In this document: piece by piece, positions 9,541-18,211 of the stretch
Layout of the letters: every line of letters starts with the position of its first letter
Position numbering within the stretch: the stretch's first letter is position 1
Assembly (NCBI GenBank): GCA_963750535.1
Contig: CAVVRF010000032.1
Location: 372,001-436,000, forward strand
Origin: JAKFWF01 sp963750535
GTDB taxonomy: Bacteria > Pseudomonadota > Alphaproteobacteria > Rhizobiales > Hyphomicrobiaceae
DNA: 64,000 nucleotides
Direction: 5' to 3'
Translations under genes and position numbers: made by a program
The notes under the pieces: generated by a model
Told to the model about the DNA's origin: nothing
Database searches by the model: none
Seen by the model: only the letters and a program-made list of their open reading frames with translations

Positions 9541-10008
9541 CTATTTCGCCATCTCGGCCTCGAGCTTGCCGAACATGTAGGTCCACTTCTCCGTCTGTGT
9601 CTCGACCAGCGCCGACATATTGGCCTTGAGCGCTCCGAGCAGCTTGCAGTCCGGCTTCGTGCCGCTGGCTCCCTCGCCGCCCATGGTGTTGATCTTTTCG
9701 AGGAATTCGATCGACTTGGCGTCGAACTCGGCAATGCGTTCGTCCGCCACCAGCGGCGCGGCCTCCTTGACGAGTTGCTCATAGCTCCAGCCGCGCTTGT
9801 CCTTGAGCAGGCGCAGCTTCTCCTGGAATACCGGCGTATTGCGCGCGGTCATGTCGCGCAGGGTCGTCGAGGCGGCGCCGACGACGGCCTCGAAATCGGC
9901 CCGCGCGCAGGTCTGCGCCAATGCGTGCGTCGCCGGCGCGAGCAGCAGGGCAGTTGCCGCCATACCCGCGATCGTCGTTGACCAGCGCTGGACTTGCCGA
10001 CACTTCAT
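9541..10008 (-). CDS. Secreted alpha-helical protein of unknown function
   Basis: A 155-residue protein beginning MKCRQVQRWSTTIAG with a signal peptide to about residue 32 (ATHALAQ). The mature part is mostly helical and charged, with two cysteines that could form a disulfide (QTCARADF near the N-terminus, KPDCKLL near the C-terminus). The frame extends to 10224, but the upstream residues look non-coding and the signal peptide fixes the start at 10008. It diverges from the DUF599 gene. No function can be assigned. Confidence 0.65.
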   Translation of the reverse strand: MKCRQVQRWSTTIAGMAATALLLAPATHALAQTCARADFEAVVGAASTTLRDMTARNTPVFQEKLRLLKDKRGWSYEQLVKEAAPLVADERIAEFDAKSIEFLEKINTMGGEGASGTKPDCKLLGALKANMSALVETQTEKWTYMFGKLEAEMAK

Positions 10009-10171
10009 GTGGCTGTTGGAGCGCAAGGCGAGCCGCGGCGCAAGCGATTGGCGATGAGTGTCGCCGATCTGTTGCTTTCCGGCACTCACCGCCAAGGCGC
10101 CTGTCGGCGCCCCTTGGCCGCGGACGACAGGTTCGCTAGGCGATAGGTGAAACCTCGGGAGATCGAGCACC

Positions 10172-10858
10172 TTGTTCGACTGGATCGCAGCACACGCGGA
10201 CCTATTGGCGTTCGGATGGTTCATCGTCTCGGCCGCCGGCTACCGCAGTATCTCCGGGTGGGCGCCGCTGGAGCAGCGCAGCATTGTTGGTGCGGTGCAG
10301 CGTCAGCGTGTCGAATGGATGCGCATCATGGCGCGGCGCGACAATCGGGTGCTCGACGGCGTGGTGCTGCAGGGGCTCAGCCAGGGCAACGCCTTCTTCG
10401 CATCGACCAGCGCGATCGCGATCGGCGGCCTCACCGCGATCATGGGCTCTGGCGAGAAGGTCCAGACCATGCTCGAGCGGCTGCCGTACGTGGCGAAATC
10501 CAGTCCCGAGCTGTGGGAGCTGAAGACGCTGCTGCTGATCGGAATATTCGTCTACGCGTTCTTCAAGTTCGCCTGGGCGTTCCGCCTCTCGCACTACACC
10601 GGCATCATGATCGGCGCGACACCGCTGCAGCAGCCTGGCAATGAAGCCACGTGCGATGCTCACGCAACGAGAACCGCCTCCCTGATCGGCATCGCCGCGG
10701 AGCATGCCAACGGCGGACTGCGTTCATACTACTACGCGATCGCCGCCATGGCCTGGTACTTCCACCCGCTGGCCTTTGCCGCCGCCGCCACCTGGGTGCT
10801 GGTGACGCTGATGCGTCGCGACTTCTTCTCCCGCTCACGCCGGATCATTGCCGGGTAG
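10172..10858 (+). CDS. DUF599 family membrane protein
   Basis: A 228-residue integral membrane protein matching DUF599. It has an N-terminal helix (LLAFGWFIVSAAGYRSISGW), the conserved RVEWMRIMARRDNRVLDG segment, then GNAFFASTSAIAIGG and further helices near residues 118-140 and 190-210. The family is widespread in Proteobacteria with no known function. The start is a TTG preceded by GGGAG; no in-frame ATG lies nearby. The last 24 bases overlap the AraC gene on the other strand, so the genes are convergent and tightly packed. Confidence 0.85.
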   Translation: MFDWIAAHADLLAFGWFIVSAAGYRSISGWAPLEQRSIVGAVQRQRVEWMRIMARRDNRVLDGVVLQGLSQGNAFFASTSAIAIGGLTAIMGSGEKVQTMLERLPYVAKSSPELWELKTLLLIGIFVYAFFKFAWAFRLSHYTGIMIGATPLQQPGNEATCDAHATRTASLIGIAAEHANGGLRSYYYAIAAMAWYFHPLAFAAAATWVLVTLMRRDFFSRSRRIIAG

Positions 10859-11905
10859 CTGCGGCAGGGCGCCGCCGTTGCGCAGGCGCTGGCGCAGCGA
10901 GCTCGGCGTCGCACCGAACCGCCGCTGCGCCCATCGGGTGAAGGCAGACAGCTCCGAGAACCCGAGCAGGCTCGCGATCCTGGTCAGCGGATGACTGGTG
11001 TCGCGCAGATAGCGCGTTGCCTCGATGGTGCGCGTCGCGAGCAGCACCTTCTCATAGCAGGTGTGCTCCTGCTCGAGCCGCCACTGCAGAGCCCGCGCCG
11101 GAATCTCCATCTCGTCGGCGACGGTTTCGAGGTCGAACGCGATCTCATTCTTCAGTCGGTGCGACAGCAGCGCCTGCAGCCGTGCCGCAACGGACGTCGC
11201 CTGGGTCTGCTCCTTGAGCCTGCGCCGGCTGAGCTCGAGCAGGCTTTCGTGCAAGCCCTCGTGCAGCCCTTCGAGGATCACCGGCATCCGCTTGGCAAGC
11301 GTGGTCGCATCGACGACGACGACGTTCTCCGGCCGCTCGAAGCTGAGGCGTGTACCGAACAGACTGCGGTATTGTTCGATTGCCTCAGGCTGGCGGTGCT
11401 GGAATTCGACCGCCAGCGGCACCCAGGTCGGCCCGGTGGCCTGGCGCAGGCGCAGGATCAGGCTGGCGAAGTAGAACCCAGTGATCTGAAGCATCGACAT
11501 TGCCAGCGTCGGCGGCCAGCTGAAGATCATGCGGCCGACGCCATGCCCCTCCTCGAAGCGGGCCTCGACCGGCGACATGTGAACCTGCAGGTAGCGGGAG
11601 AGCGCGTCGAACATGTCCCTTATCGTCGGCGCCGACATCACGATCTGGCCGAGCAGTCCGGTGCCGCCGGGGGGGAATGCGTGCGCGTAGGACAGTCCGA
11701 ACGCGGGGTCGCCCAGCCGCCGCGCGGCAAGCTCGAACGCGGCGGCGGTGGCGCTCAGCGGGACCATCGCCTGGCGCTCGGACAATACCTCCGGCACGAT
11801 GCCGACAGCGTCGAGCACCTCGTGCGGATCGGTCCCGCGCGCTTTCAGGTAGGCCGGCAGAGCCGACAGGACGGTCGCGCTTACGACTGGCGGATGGGTC
11901 TGCAA
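10835..11905 (-). CDS. AraC family transcriptional regulator
   Basis: A 356-residue regulator. Residues about 15-200 match the arabinose-binding-like N-terminal domain of OruR/ArgR-type AraC proteins (GLLGQIVMSAPTIRDMFDALSRYLQVH). Residues about 255-350 are the double helix-turn-helix DNA-binding domain (RYLRDTSHPLTRIASLLGF then FTRWAQRRFG). The frame is open far upstream, but a TTG at 11905 with GGAG eight bases before it gives the expected family start. It diverges from the MarR gene, and a perfect palindrome lies 16 bases upstream of the start. The ligand is unknown. Confidence 0.85.
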   Translation of the reverse strand: MQTHPPVVSATVLSALPAYLKARGTDPHEVLDAVGIVPEVLSERQAMVPLSATAAAFELAARRLGDPAFGLSYAHAFPPGGTGLLGQIVMSAPTIRDMFDALSRYLQVHMSPVEARFEEGHGVGRMIFSWPPTLAMSMLQITGFYFASLILRLRQATGPTWVPLAVEFQHRQPEAIEQYRSLFGTRLSFERPENVVVVDATTLAKRMPVILEGLHEGLHESLLELSRRRLKEQTQATSVAARLQALLSHRLKNEIAFDLETVADEMEIPARALQWRLEQEHTCYEKVLLATRTIEATRYLRDTSHPLTRIASLLGFSELSAFTRWAQRRFGATPSSLRQRLRNGGALPQLPGNDPA

Positions 11906-11921
11906 GAGTTCTACTCCGACC

Positions 11922-11938
11922 CACCTCAATTTGAGGTG
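11922..11938. promoter_or_regulatory. Perfect 17-bp palindrome between araC-like and marR-like genes
   Basis: CACCTCAATTTGAGGTG, two 8-base arms around a single central base. It sits immediately before the AraC start in the divergent promoter region. Size and symmetry suit a dimeric MarR-type or similar operator, but the binding protein is not known. Confidence 0.5.
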
Positions 11939-12110
11939 CGTGGTGAAACTAATGTGCCAGCTGAGCGCTTCTACAGATAAGCCTGTTGCGTTTGAGGTCA
12001 AGTTCTCGCTAACGTCAGTCTGTATCGAGACAGCTCGACCGCCGCGACGGACTGGCCTCGCACAGGCATTCGTGAGCGCGCCGTTAACCCAATCATATGG
12101 AAAGCTTGAA

Positions 12111-12638
12111 ATGACCAAAGCCCCTGCTGGCAAAGAAGCGACTGCGCACGAGATGTCGACGATCCATCTGTTGCATCGCGCCGGCCAGTGCGCGGACGAA
12201 CTGTTCGCGAAGAAGACTGGAAAGGCGGACCTCACGCCGCGGCAGTTCGCCGTGCTGATGTCCGTTGCCAAATCGGAAGACCTCAGCCAGACGGCGCTGG
12301 TCGACGCGACCGGCATCGACCGCTCGACGCTGGCCGATATCGTCCGCCGCCTGGTCGAGCGGGGCCTGCTTGCCCGCCGCCGCACCAAGCAGGACGCCAG
12401 GATGTATGCTGTTCGCCTGTCGGCGGCCGGCCGCCACGCGGTCGAAGCGGCGGTGCCCGGCGCAAATGCCACCAACGACGAGCTGCTGGCGGCATTGCCG
12501 GTCAGCCAGCGTTCGGCGTTCGTGAACTCGCTGCACAAGATCGTCGAGGCGATGGGGCCGATCAGCAGCGCGCGCGTCGCCAGCAAGTCGCGCGTGCGGG
12601 CAGCGGCGATCAAGGCGAGCATGGGCCGCGGCCGCTAG
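12111..12638 (+). CDS. MarR family transcriptional regulator
   Basis: A 175-residue winged-helix regulator. The core is visible at about residues 45-110: LTPRQFAVLMSVAKSEDLSQ, TGIDRSTLADIVRRLVERGL, then the wing RRRTKQDARMY and LSAAGR. MarR proteins usually repress efflux or catabolic genes and are released by a small aromatic ligand. The start at ATG 12111 has GGAAAG upstream; the frame extends to 11931, but that stretch carries the palindrome and looks like promoter. The C-terminal tail is basic. It diverges from the AraC gene. Confidence 0.88.
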   Translation: MTKAPAGKEATAHEMSTIHLLHRAGQCADELFAKKTGKADLTPRQFAVLMSVAKSEDLSQTALVDATGIDRSTLADIVRRLVERGLLARRRTKQDARMYAVRLSAAGRHAVEAAVPGANATNDELLAALPVSQRSAFVNSLHKIVEAMGPISSARVASKSRVRAAAIKASMGRGR

Positions 12639-12680
12639 GCAGCCGTCCCCGACCAACGCCGCCATCCCGACCGGCGCGGT

Positions 12681-12723
12681 GCATTTCCGGCGCGCGTGCA
12701 CGACCTGCACGCGCGCCAAATGC
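12681..12723 (+). terminator. Long stem-loop between marR-like gene and glyA
   Basis: Perfect 12-bp arms (12689-12700 and 12706-12717, GGCGCGCGTGCA) with a 5-base loop CGACC, extended by an outer GCATTT/AAATGC pair across a two-base bulge. No T-run follows. It could end marR transcription or act in the glyA leader. The rest of the 313-base gap (12639-12951) shows only GC-rich sequence. Confidence 0.5.
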
Positions 12724-12951
12724 GTCGATGCCGGGCTGTCGTCGCGCTTTGCGTCGCAATTGGACCGTGGTAGAGCCCCGGCCAGATGCCTTCCGGCATC
12801 TCGTGCCGGTCGGCTCGATGCTCGGTCGAGGCGGCGGGGCGGGAAAGCCGCGCGGCATGGTTGACGAGCGGCGGCGGGGCGGGGCCCAGGTCGACCGCGG
12901 AAGGGTCTTCGGAAGGCAACTCGACTTCCCCTTTTTGCGAAAGGCGACATC

Positions 12952-14250
12952 ATGGCGGCAGCGGCAGGCGCATCAACCACCAGCCCATTCTTCGGCGAGA
13001 CGCTCGCCGAGCGTGACCCTGAGATCGCCGCCGTGGTCGGCAAGGAATTGCGGCGCCAGCAGAACGAGATCGAGCTGATCGCCTCGGAGAACATCGTCAG
13101 CCGCGCGGTGCTGGAAGCTTCCGGCTCGGTGCTGACCAACAAGTACGCGGAGGGCTATCCCGGCAAGCGCTACTACGGTGGCTGCCAATACGTGGACATC
13201 GCCGAGACGCTCGCGATCGAGCGGGCGGCGAAGCTGTTCGGTTGCAGCTTCGCCAACGTGCAGCCGCCGACCGGAGCACAGGCGAACCAGGCGGCGTTCT
13301 TCGCCTGCCTCAAGCCCGGCGACACCTTCATGGGGCTCGATCTGGCGGCCGGCGGCCATCTGACGCACGGCTCGCCTGTCAACCAGTCCGGCAAGTGGTT
13401 CAACGTCGTGCCCTACACGGTGCGGCGCGAGGACCAGATGATCGACATGGACGAGGTGGCGAGGATCGCGCGCTCGGCCAAGCCGAAGCTGATCATCGCC
13501 GGCGGCTCGGCCTATGCCCGCTTCTGGGACTTCAAGCGCTTCCGCGAGATCGCCGACGAGGTCGGCGCCGTGTTCATGGTCGACATGGCCCATTTCGCCG
13601 GGCTGGTCGCCGGCGGCGCCCATCCCTCGCCGTTCCCGCACGCACACGTCGTCACCACCACCACCCACAAGACGCTGCGCGGCCCGCGCGGCGGCCTGGT
13701 CCTCACCAACGACGAGGAGATGGCGAAGAAGATAAACTCGGCCGTCTTCCCCGGCATCCAGGGCGGCCCGCTCATGCATATCATCGCTGCCAAGGCGGTG
13801 GCGTTCGGCGAGGCCCTGCGGCCGGATTTCAAGGTCTATGCCCGGCAGGTCGTCGAGAACGCGGCGGTGCTGGCCGAGACCGTCAAGGCGGCCGGCTTCG
13901 ACATTGTCACCGGCGGCACCGACAATCATCTGATGCTGGTCGACCTCAGACCGAAGAAGCTCACCGGCGCGAAGTCGGAGCGGGCGTTGGGCCGGGCGCA
14001 CATTACATGCAATAAGAACGGGGTGCCGTTCGATCCGGAGAAGCCGTGGGTCACCTCCGGCGTCCGTCTCGGCTCGCCGGCCGGCACCACCCGCGGCTTC
14101 GGCGCGGCCGAGTTCCGGCAGATCGGCCGGATGATCGGCGAGGTGCTGTCGGCGATAGCCCAGAGCGCGGACGGCGAGGCGCCGCTGGTCGAGGCGCGCA
14201 TCAAGGAAGAGGCGATCGCGCTGTGCCGCCGCTTCCCGATCTACAGCTGA
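12952..14250 (+). CDS. glyA: Serine hydroxymethyltransferase
   Basis: A 432-residue PLP enzyme that converts serine plus tetrahydrofolate to glycine plus 5,10-methylene-tetrahydrofolate in the cytoplasm, the main source of one-carbon units. Full family length. Hallmarks are the N-terminal QQNEIELIASENIVS, the substrate loop NKYAEGYPGKRYYGG, and the PLP lysine in VVTTTTHKTLRGPRGG (lysine near residue 241). The gene opens the cluster with nrdR and the riboflavin genes, an arrangement conserved in Alphaproteobacteria. The start is preceded by GCGAAAGGCGACATC. Confidence 0.98.
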   Translation: MAAAAGASTTSPFFGETLAERDPEIAAVVGKELRRQQNEIELIASENIVSRAVLEASGSVLTNKYAEGYPGKRYYGGCQYVDIAETLAIERAAKLFGCSFANVQPPTGAQANQAAFFACLKPGDTFMGLDLAAGGHLTHGSPVNQSGKWFNVVPYTVRREDQMIDMDEVARIARSAKPKLIIAGGSAYARFWDFKRFREIADEVGAVFMVDMAHFAGLVAGGAHPSPFPHAHVVTTTTHKTLRGPRGGLVLTNDEEMAKKINSAVFPGIQGGPLMHIIAAKAVAFGEALRPDFKVYARQVVENAAVLAETVKAAGFDIVTGGTDNHLMLVDLRPKKLTGAKSERALGRAHITCNKNGVPFDPEKPWVTSGVRLGSPAGTTRGFGAAEFRQIGRMIGEVLSAIAQSADGEAPLVEARIKEEAIALCRRFPIYS

Positions 14251-14268
14251 GGCGGATGGAGACGAGCG

Positions 14269-14802
14269 GTGCGCTGCCCCTACTGCGCTTCAACCGATAC
14301 CCAGGTCAAGGACAGCCGTCCGGCGGAGGAGAACGTCGCGATCCGGCGACGTCGCGTCTGCCCCGACTGCGGCGGCCGCTTCACGACCTTCGAGCGCGTT
14401 CAGCTGCGCGAGCTCACCGTGATCAAGCGGGCGGGGCGCAAGGTGCCGTTCGATCGCGACAAGCTGTTGAGCTCGGTGGTGGTCGCGCTGCGCAAGCGCC
14501 CGGTCGAGCCGGAACGGATCGAGCGGATGGTGTCGGGCATCGTGCGGCAGCTCGAGAGCAGCGGTGAATCCGAGATCCACTCGTCGGCGATCGGTGAGCT
14601 GGTGATCGAAGGCCTGAAGGGCCTCGATCCCGTCGGCTACGTCCGCTTCGCCTCGGTCTATCGCGACTTCCGCGAGGCCGCCGACTTCCACGAGGTGCTG
14701 AGCGAGATCTCCCGCGAGACCGGCGAGCGCGACACGAGCGCTGCAGCGCCGTCCGCCGCGCCACCGTCGATCGGCCAGGGAACCGCCGGCAAGCGGCACT
14801 GA
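14269..14802 (+). CDS. nrdR: Transcriptional repressor NrdR
   Basis: A 177-residue regulator of ribonucleotide reductase genes. The N-terminal zinc ribbon is intact: CPYC at residues 3-6 and CPDC at residues 31-34. The ATP-cone domain follows at about residues 49-139 (VIKRAGRKVPFDRDKL onward). It binds NrdR boxes when charged with ATP/dATP. The start is GTG, fixed by the conserved MRCPYC beginning, 18 bases after glyA, so the two are likely co-transcribed. The Ala/Pro-rich C-terminal tail is longer than usual for the family. Confidence 0.97.
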   Translation: MRCPYCASTDTQVKDSRPAEENVAIRRRRVCPDCGGRFTTFERVQLRELTVIKRAGRKVPFDRDKLLSSVVVALRKRPVEPERIERMVSGIVRQLESSGESEIHSSAIGELVIEGLKGLDPVGYVRFASVYRDFREAADFHEVLSEISRETGERDTSAAAPSAAPPSIGQGTAGKRH

Positions 14803-14805
14803 GCG

Positions 14806-16539
14806 ATGCCGTCCGGACCGGCAAGCGAGATCGACGTCCGCAACATGGACCTGGCGCTGCGCCTGGCATGGCGCGGGGTCGGGCGCACCGGCGCCAATCC
14901 GTCGGTCGGCGCGGTGGTGGTCGATCCGGACAGCGGCGAGATAATCGCGCGCGGTGTTACCGCCGAGGGCGGCCGCCCGCACGCCGAGACCGAGGCGCTG
15001 CGGCGGGCCGGCGAGCGGGCGCGGGGCGCCACGCTCTACGTTACGCTCGAGCCGTGCTCGCATTTCGGCAAGACGCCGCCCTGCGCCGACGCGGTGGTCG
15101 AAGCCGGCATCGCTCGCGCCGTGGTCGGCGTCGAGGATCCCGATCTGCGCGTCTCGGGCCGCGGCATCAAGCGGATGCGCGATGCCGGCATCGAGGTCGT
15201 CGTCGGCGTGCTCGAGGCAGCCTGCCGGCGGGTGACGCTCGGCCATATCCGCCGCGTGACGCTGAACCGCCCGTTCGTGCTCGTGAAGCTCGCCGTCGGC
15301 AGCGACGGGCTGGTGCCGCGTGGCGGTCATGGTCGCCCGGTCTGGGTCACCGGGCAGGAGGCGCGGGCGCAGGCGCACCTATTGCGGGCCGAGGCCGACG
15401 CGATACTGGTCGGCGTCGGCACCGCCGTCGCCGACGATCCCGAATTGACCTGCCGGCTGCCGGGCATGGCGGCGCGCTCGCCGATGCGGATCGTGCTCGA
15501 CAGCGACTTCGCTCTGCCGCCTGACAGCCGCTTGCTGCGCACCGCCGCGCAGGTGCCGGTGATGGTGTTCACGACGCCCGAGACCGCCGCCGCAAATCCC
15601 GGGCGCGCGCCCGGGGATCCGATCGAGGTGGTGCCGGTCGCGCGGGCGGCCGCTGGCCCGGGACTGGATCTCGGCCAGGTACTGCAGGTTCTTGCCGGTC
15701 GCGGCATCACCCGCCTGCTGGTCGAGGGCGGGCCGACGGTCGCCGGCGCCTTCATCGAGGCCGGACTTGCGGACGCATGCATAATCATGCGCGCCGCGCA
15801 GCCGGTCGGCGCGGATCATGGTAGCATGCCGTTCGCGGCGGACGGGCTCGAGCGGCTGTCGCCCGGCGCGGGCTGGCGGCTGCACGCCTCGACGCCGGCC
15901 GGCGCCGATGTGATCGAGTACTACGAATACGAAGGACGGAAGGCGATGTTCACCGGGCTTGTTACCGATGTCGGCGAGGTGATCGAACGCACGGGCGGTC
16001 GCTTCACCATCCGCACCGGCTATCTGCCGGCCTCGATCCCGCTCGGCGCGTCGATCAGCTGCGACGGCTGCTGCCTGACCGCCACCGGCGTCAAGGCGCA
16101 AGGCTATGGTGCCGAATTCACCGTCGACGTGTCGAACGAGACGCTGTCGAAGACGACGCTCGGCGGCTGGACGGCGGGCCGCAAGGTCAACCTCGAGCGC
16201 TCGCTGAAGGCCGGCGATGAGCTCGGTGGGCACATCGTCGCGGGCCACGTCGACGGAACCGCGCGCATCGTCGAGATCCGCGACGACGGTGACAGCCGCC
16301 GCTTCACGCTCGAGGTGCCGGACCACCTCGCCCAGTTCATCGCGCCGAAAGGATCGATCGCGCTCGACGGGACCTCGCTGACGGTCAACGAGGTCGCTGG
16401 AAACCGCTTCGGGGTCAACCTCATTCCGCATAGCTTGAGCGTGACGACGTGGGGTAGGAAGGCGGTTGGTGATATGGTGAACATCGAAGTCGACATGTTT
16501 GCGCGCTACGTCGCGCGCCTGATGGAGTACCGCCGGTGA
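14806..16539 (+). CDS. ribD-ribE: Fused RibD (pyrimidine deaminase/reductase) and RibE (riboflavin synthase)
   Basis: One open frame of 577 residues covers two riboflavin enzymes usually made separately. Residues 1-150 are the deaminase (zinc motifs PHAETEAL and PCSHFGKTPPC). Residues 155-375 are the reductase (VLVKLAVGSDGLV, RLLVEGGPT). Residues 381-577 are riboflavin synthase, with two lumazine-binding barrels starting MFTGLVTDVGEV and MFTG-like HIVAGHVDGTARIVE. At the junction the internal ATG (15946) has its own ribosome site (GGACGGAAGG), so RibE could also be made alone. Because this window has many one-base indels, loss of a stop by error near 15930 is possible. The start lies three bases after nrdR. 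Confidence 0.93.
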   Translation: MPSGPASEIDVRNMDLALRLAWRGVGRTGANPSVGAVVVDPDSGEIIARGVTAEGGRPHAETEALRRAGERARGATLYVTLEPCSHFGKTPPCADAVVEAGIARAVVGVEDPDLRVSGRGIKRMRDAGIEVVVGVLEAACRRVTLGHIRRVTLNRPFVLVKLAVGSDGLVPRGGHGRPVWVTGQEARAQAHLLRAEADAILVGVGTAVADDPELTCRLPGMAARSPMRIVLDSDFALPPDSRLLRTAAQVPVMVFTTPETAAANPGRAPGDPIEVVPVARAAAGPGLDLGQVLQVLAGRGITRLLVEGGPTVAGAFIEAGLADACIIMRAAQPVGADHGSMPFAADGLERLSPGAGWRLHASTPAGADVIEYYEYEGRKAMFTGLVTDVGEVIERTGGRFTIRTGYLPASIPLGASISCDGCCLTATGVKAQGYGAEFTVDVSNETLSKTTLGGWTAGRKVNLERSLKAGDELGGHIVAGHVDGTARIVEIRDDGDSRRFTLEVPDHLAQFIAPKGSIALDGTSLTVNEVAGNRFGVNLIPHSLSVTTWGRKAVGDMVNIEVDMFARYVARLMEYRR

Positions 16540-17693
16540 TGCAAGGCGTGAGGACAGTGGAATACCAGGAGGGCAAGGGCTTCCTCTCCAGCACGGAGGA
16601 CATCATCGAGGATCTGCGCAATGGGCGCATGGTGATCCTCGTCGACGCGGAGGATCGCGAGAACGAGGGCGACCTCATCATTCCGGCCCAGATGGCGACG
16701 CCGGACGCCATCAACTTCATGGCCAAGCACGGCCGCGGCCTGATCTGCCTGTCGCTCACCAAGGCACGCGCCAACGAGCTGAGGCTGGAAAGCATGGTGC
16801 GGCAGAACGCCTCGCGCACCGGCACGGCCTTCACCGTGTCGATCGAGGCGCGGGAAGGGATCACCACCGGCATCTCGGCTCACGATCGCGCCCGCACCAT
16901 CGCCACCGCCATCGATGCCAGCAAGACCCACGAGGACGTGGTCTCGCCCGGACATGTCTTTCCGCTGATCGCGCGCGACGGCGGCGTGCTCGTTCGCGCC
17001 GGGCACACCGAGGCATCGGTCGACCTGTGCCGCATGGCCGGGCTCTATCCGGCCGCCGTGATCTGCGAGATCATGAACGACGACGGCACCATGGCGCGGA
17101 TGCCCGATCTGGTCGGCTTCGCGCAGAAGCACGGACTGAAGATCGGCACCATAGAGGATCTGATCGCGCATCGCCTGTCGAACGACAAGCTGGTGCGCGC
17201 GGTCGCCCGCCGCGAGGTCGACAGTGCCTATGGCGGCAAGTTCGCGCTGCACGTCTACGGCACGACGGTCGATGCCGGCGAGCACCTGGCGCTGGTCACG
17301 GGCGATCTCTCGGCGCCGGGACCGGTGCTGGTGCGGGTTCACGCCGTCAACGCGATGGCCGACCTGCTGGGCGTCGGGCTCGAGGCGGGACAGGGCTCGT
17401 TGATCGAGAAGTCGATGCGGATGATCGCGGCCGAGGGCCGCGGCGTCGTCGTGCTGCTGCGCGATCTGCGGCCGAAGTCGGTCTCGGAGGGGCTGGCGCG
17501 CGAGGGCCGGCCGAAGAAGCCCGGCAAGGTCGAGGGCCAGGAGCGGCGGCGCGTCGAGATCGGCGTCGGCAGCCAGATCCTGCGCGATCTCGGCGTCAGC
17601 GACATGATCCTGCTGTCGAACTCGCCGGCGTCGGTCTATGTCGGTCTCGAAGGATATGGCTTGCGGATCGTAGATACACGGAAGATCGAGTGA
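16539..17693 (+). CDS. ribB: 3,4-dihydroxy-2-butanone 4-phosphate synthase with GTP cyclohydrolase II-like domain
   Basis: A 384-residue protein. Residues about 15-215 are the RibB domain, which turns ribulose 5-phosphate into the four-carbon precursor of riboflavin; DAEDRENEGDLI, TGISAHDRA and RAGHTEASVDL are intact. Residues 220-384 resemble GTP cyclohydrolase II, but the three zinc cysteines are missing (the region reads VRVHAVNAMADLLGV) and the RQEGRGIGL motif is AEGRGVVVL. The second half is therefore probably not catalytic, as in other Hyphomicrobiales RibB proteins. The ATG overlaps the ribE stop (TGATG); a GTG at 16536 is an alternative. Confidence 0.93.
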   Translation: MQGVRTVEYQEGKGFLSSTEDIIEDLRNGRMVILVDAEDRENEGDLIIPAQMATPDAINFMAKHGRGLICLSLTKARANELRLESMVRQNASRTGTAFTVSIEAREGITTGISAHDRARTIATAIDASKTHEDVVSPGHVFPLIARDGGVLVRAGHTEASVDLCRMAGLYPAAVICEIMNDDGTMARMPDLVGFAQKHGLKIGTIEDLIAHRLSNDKLVRAVARREVDSAYGGKFALHVYGTTVDAGEHLALVTGDLSAPGPVLVRVHAVNAMADLLGVGLEAGQGSLIEKSMRMIAAEGRGVVVLLRDLRPKSVSEGLAREGRPKKPGKVEGQERRRVEIGVGSQILRDLGVSDMILLSNSPASVYVGLEGYGLRIVDTRKIE

Positions 17694-18211
17694 TGGCCGG
17701 CAAGGGCACCAGCGGCGAGTGGATTATTGCAGCATCGGCGCGGCCGAAGCTGCCGGTACTGATCATCGAGGCACGTTACTACGAGGCGATCGGCGAGGCG
17801 CTGCTCGGCGGCGCGATGATGGAGCTCGCGGCACAGGGCGTCGCCGGCGAGCGGGTCCAGGTGCCGGGCGCGCTCGAGATCCCGCAGGTGCTGGCGGCGG
17901 CAGTGGCGAGCGGGGTGATGCCGGCCGGCTCGCGGCGCGCGCGCTTCAGCGGCGCGGTGCTGCTCGGCTGCGTGATCCGCGGCGAGACCTCGCACTACGA
18001 TATCGTCTGCAACAATGCCAATCAGTGGTGCTACGACATTGCCATGCGGCACGCGATTCCAATCGGCAATGCGATCCTGACCGTCGACACCGAGGCGCAG
18101 GCGATGGCGCGGGCCGAAGGCGGGCGCGCCGGCAAGGGTGCGGATGCGGTCCGCGCCTGCCTGCGGTTGATCGAGGTCGCCGCCGGCTTCGGCGGGGAGG
18201 GCACGCGATGA
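17693..18211 (+). CDS. ribH: 6,7-dimethyl-8-ribityllumazine synthase
   Basis: A 172-residue enzyme that condenses the RibB product with the ribitylaminouracil made by RibD. The phosphate and substrate loops are visible: VPGALEIPQVL, GCVIRGETSHYDIVCN (with the catalytic His) and PIGNAILTVDT. The C-terminal AGKGADAVRACLRLIE is typical. Start and stop overlap neighbours on both sides (TGATG with ribB, ATGA with nusB), so it is part of a tight operon. A 10-residue insert (AGSRRARF region) before the catalytic loop is slightly unusual. Confidence 0.95.
   Translation: MAGKGTSGEWIIAASARPKLPVLIIEARYYEAIGEALLGGAMMELAAQGVAGERVQVPGALEIPQVLAAAVASGVMPAGSRRARFSGAVLLGCVIRGETSHYDIVCNNANQWCYDIAMRHAIPIGNAILTVDTEAQAMARAEGGRAGKGADAVRACLRLIEVAAGFGGEGTR

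Noticed and set aside
11931..12110. N-terminal extension of the MarR protein to 235 residues
   Set aside because: The extra stretch overlaps the palindrome and promoter region and shows no protein-like pattern; ATG 12111 has a ribosome site and family-length start.
14250..17693. FMN riboswitch in the riboflavin cluster
   Set aside because: Gaps between the genes are at most 18 bases or overlap, and nothing like the long conserved RFN element is present upstream of glyA.
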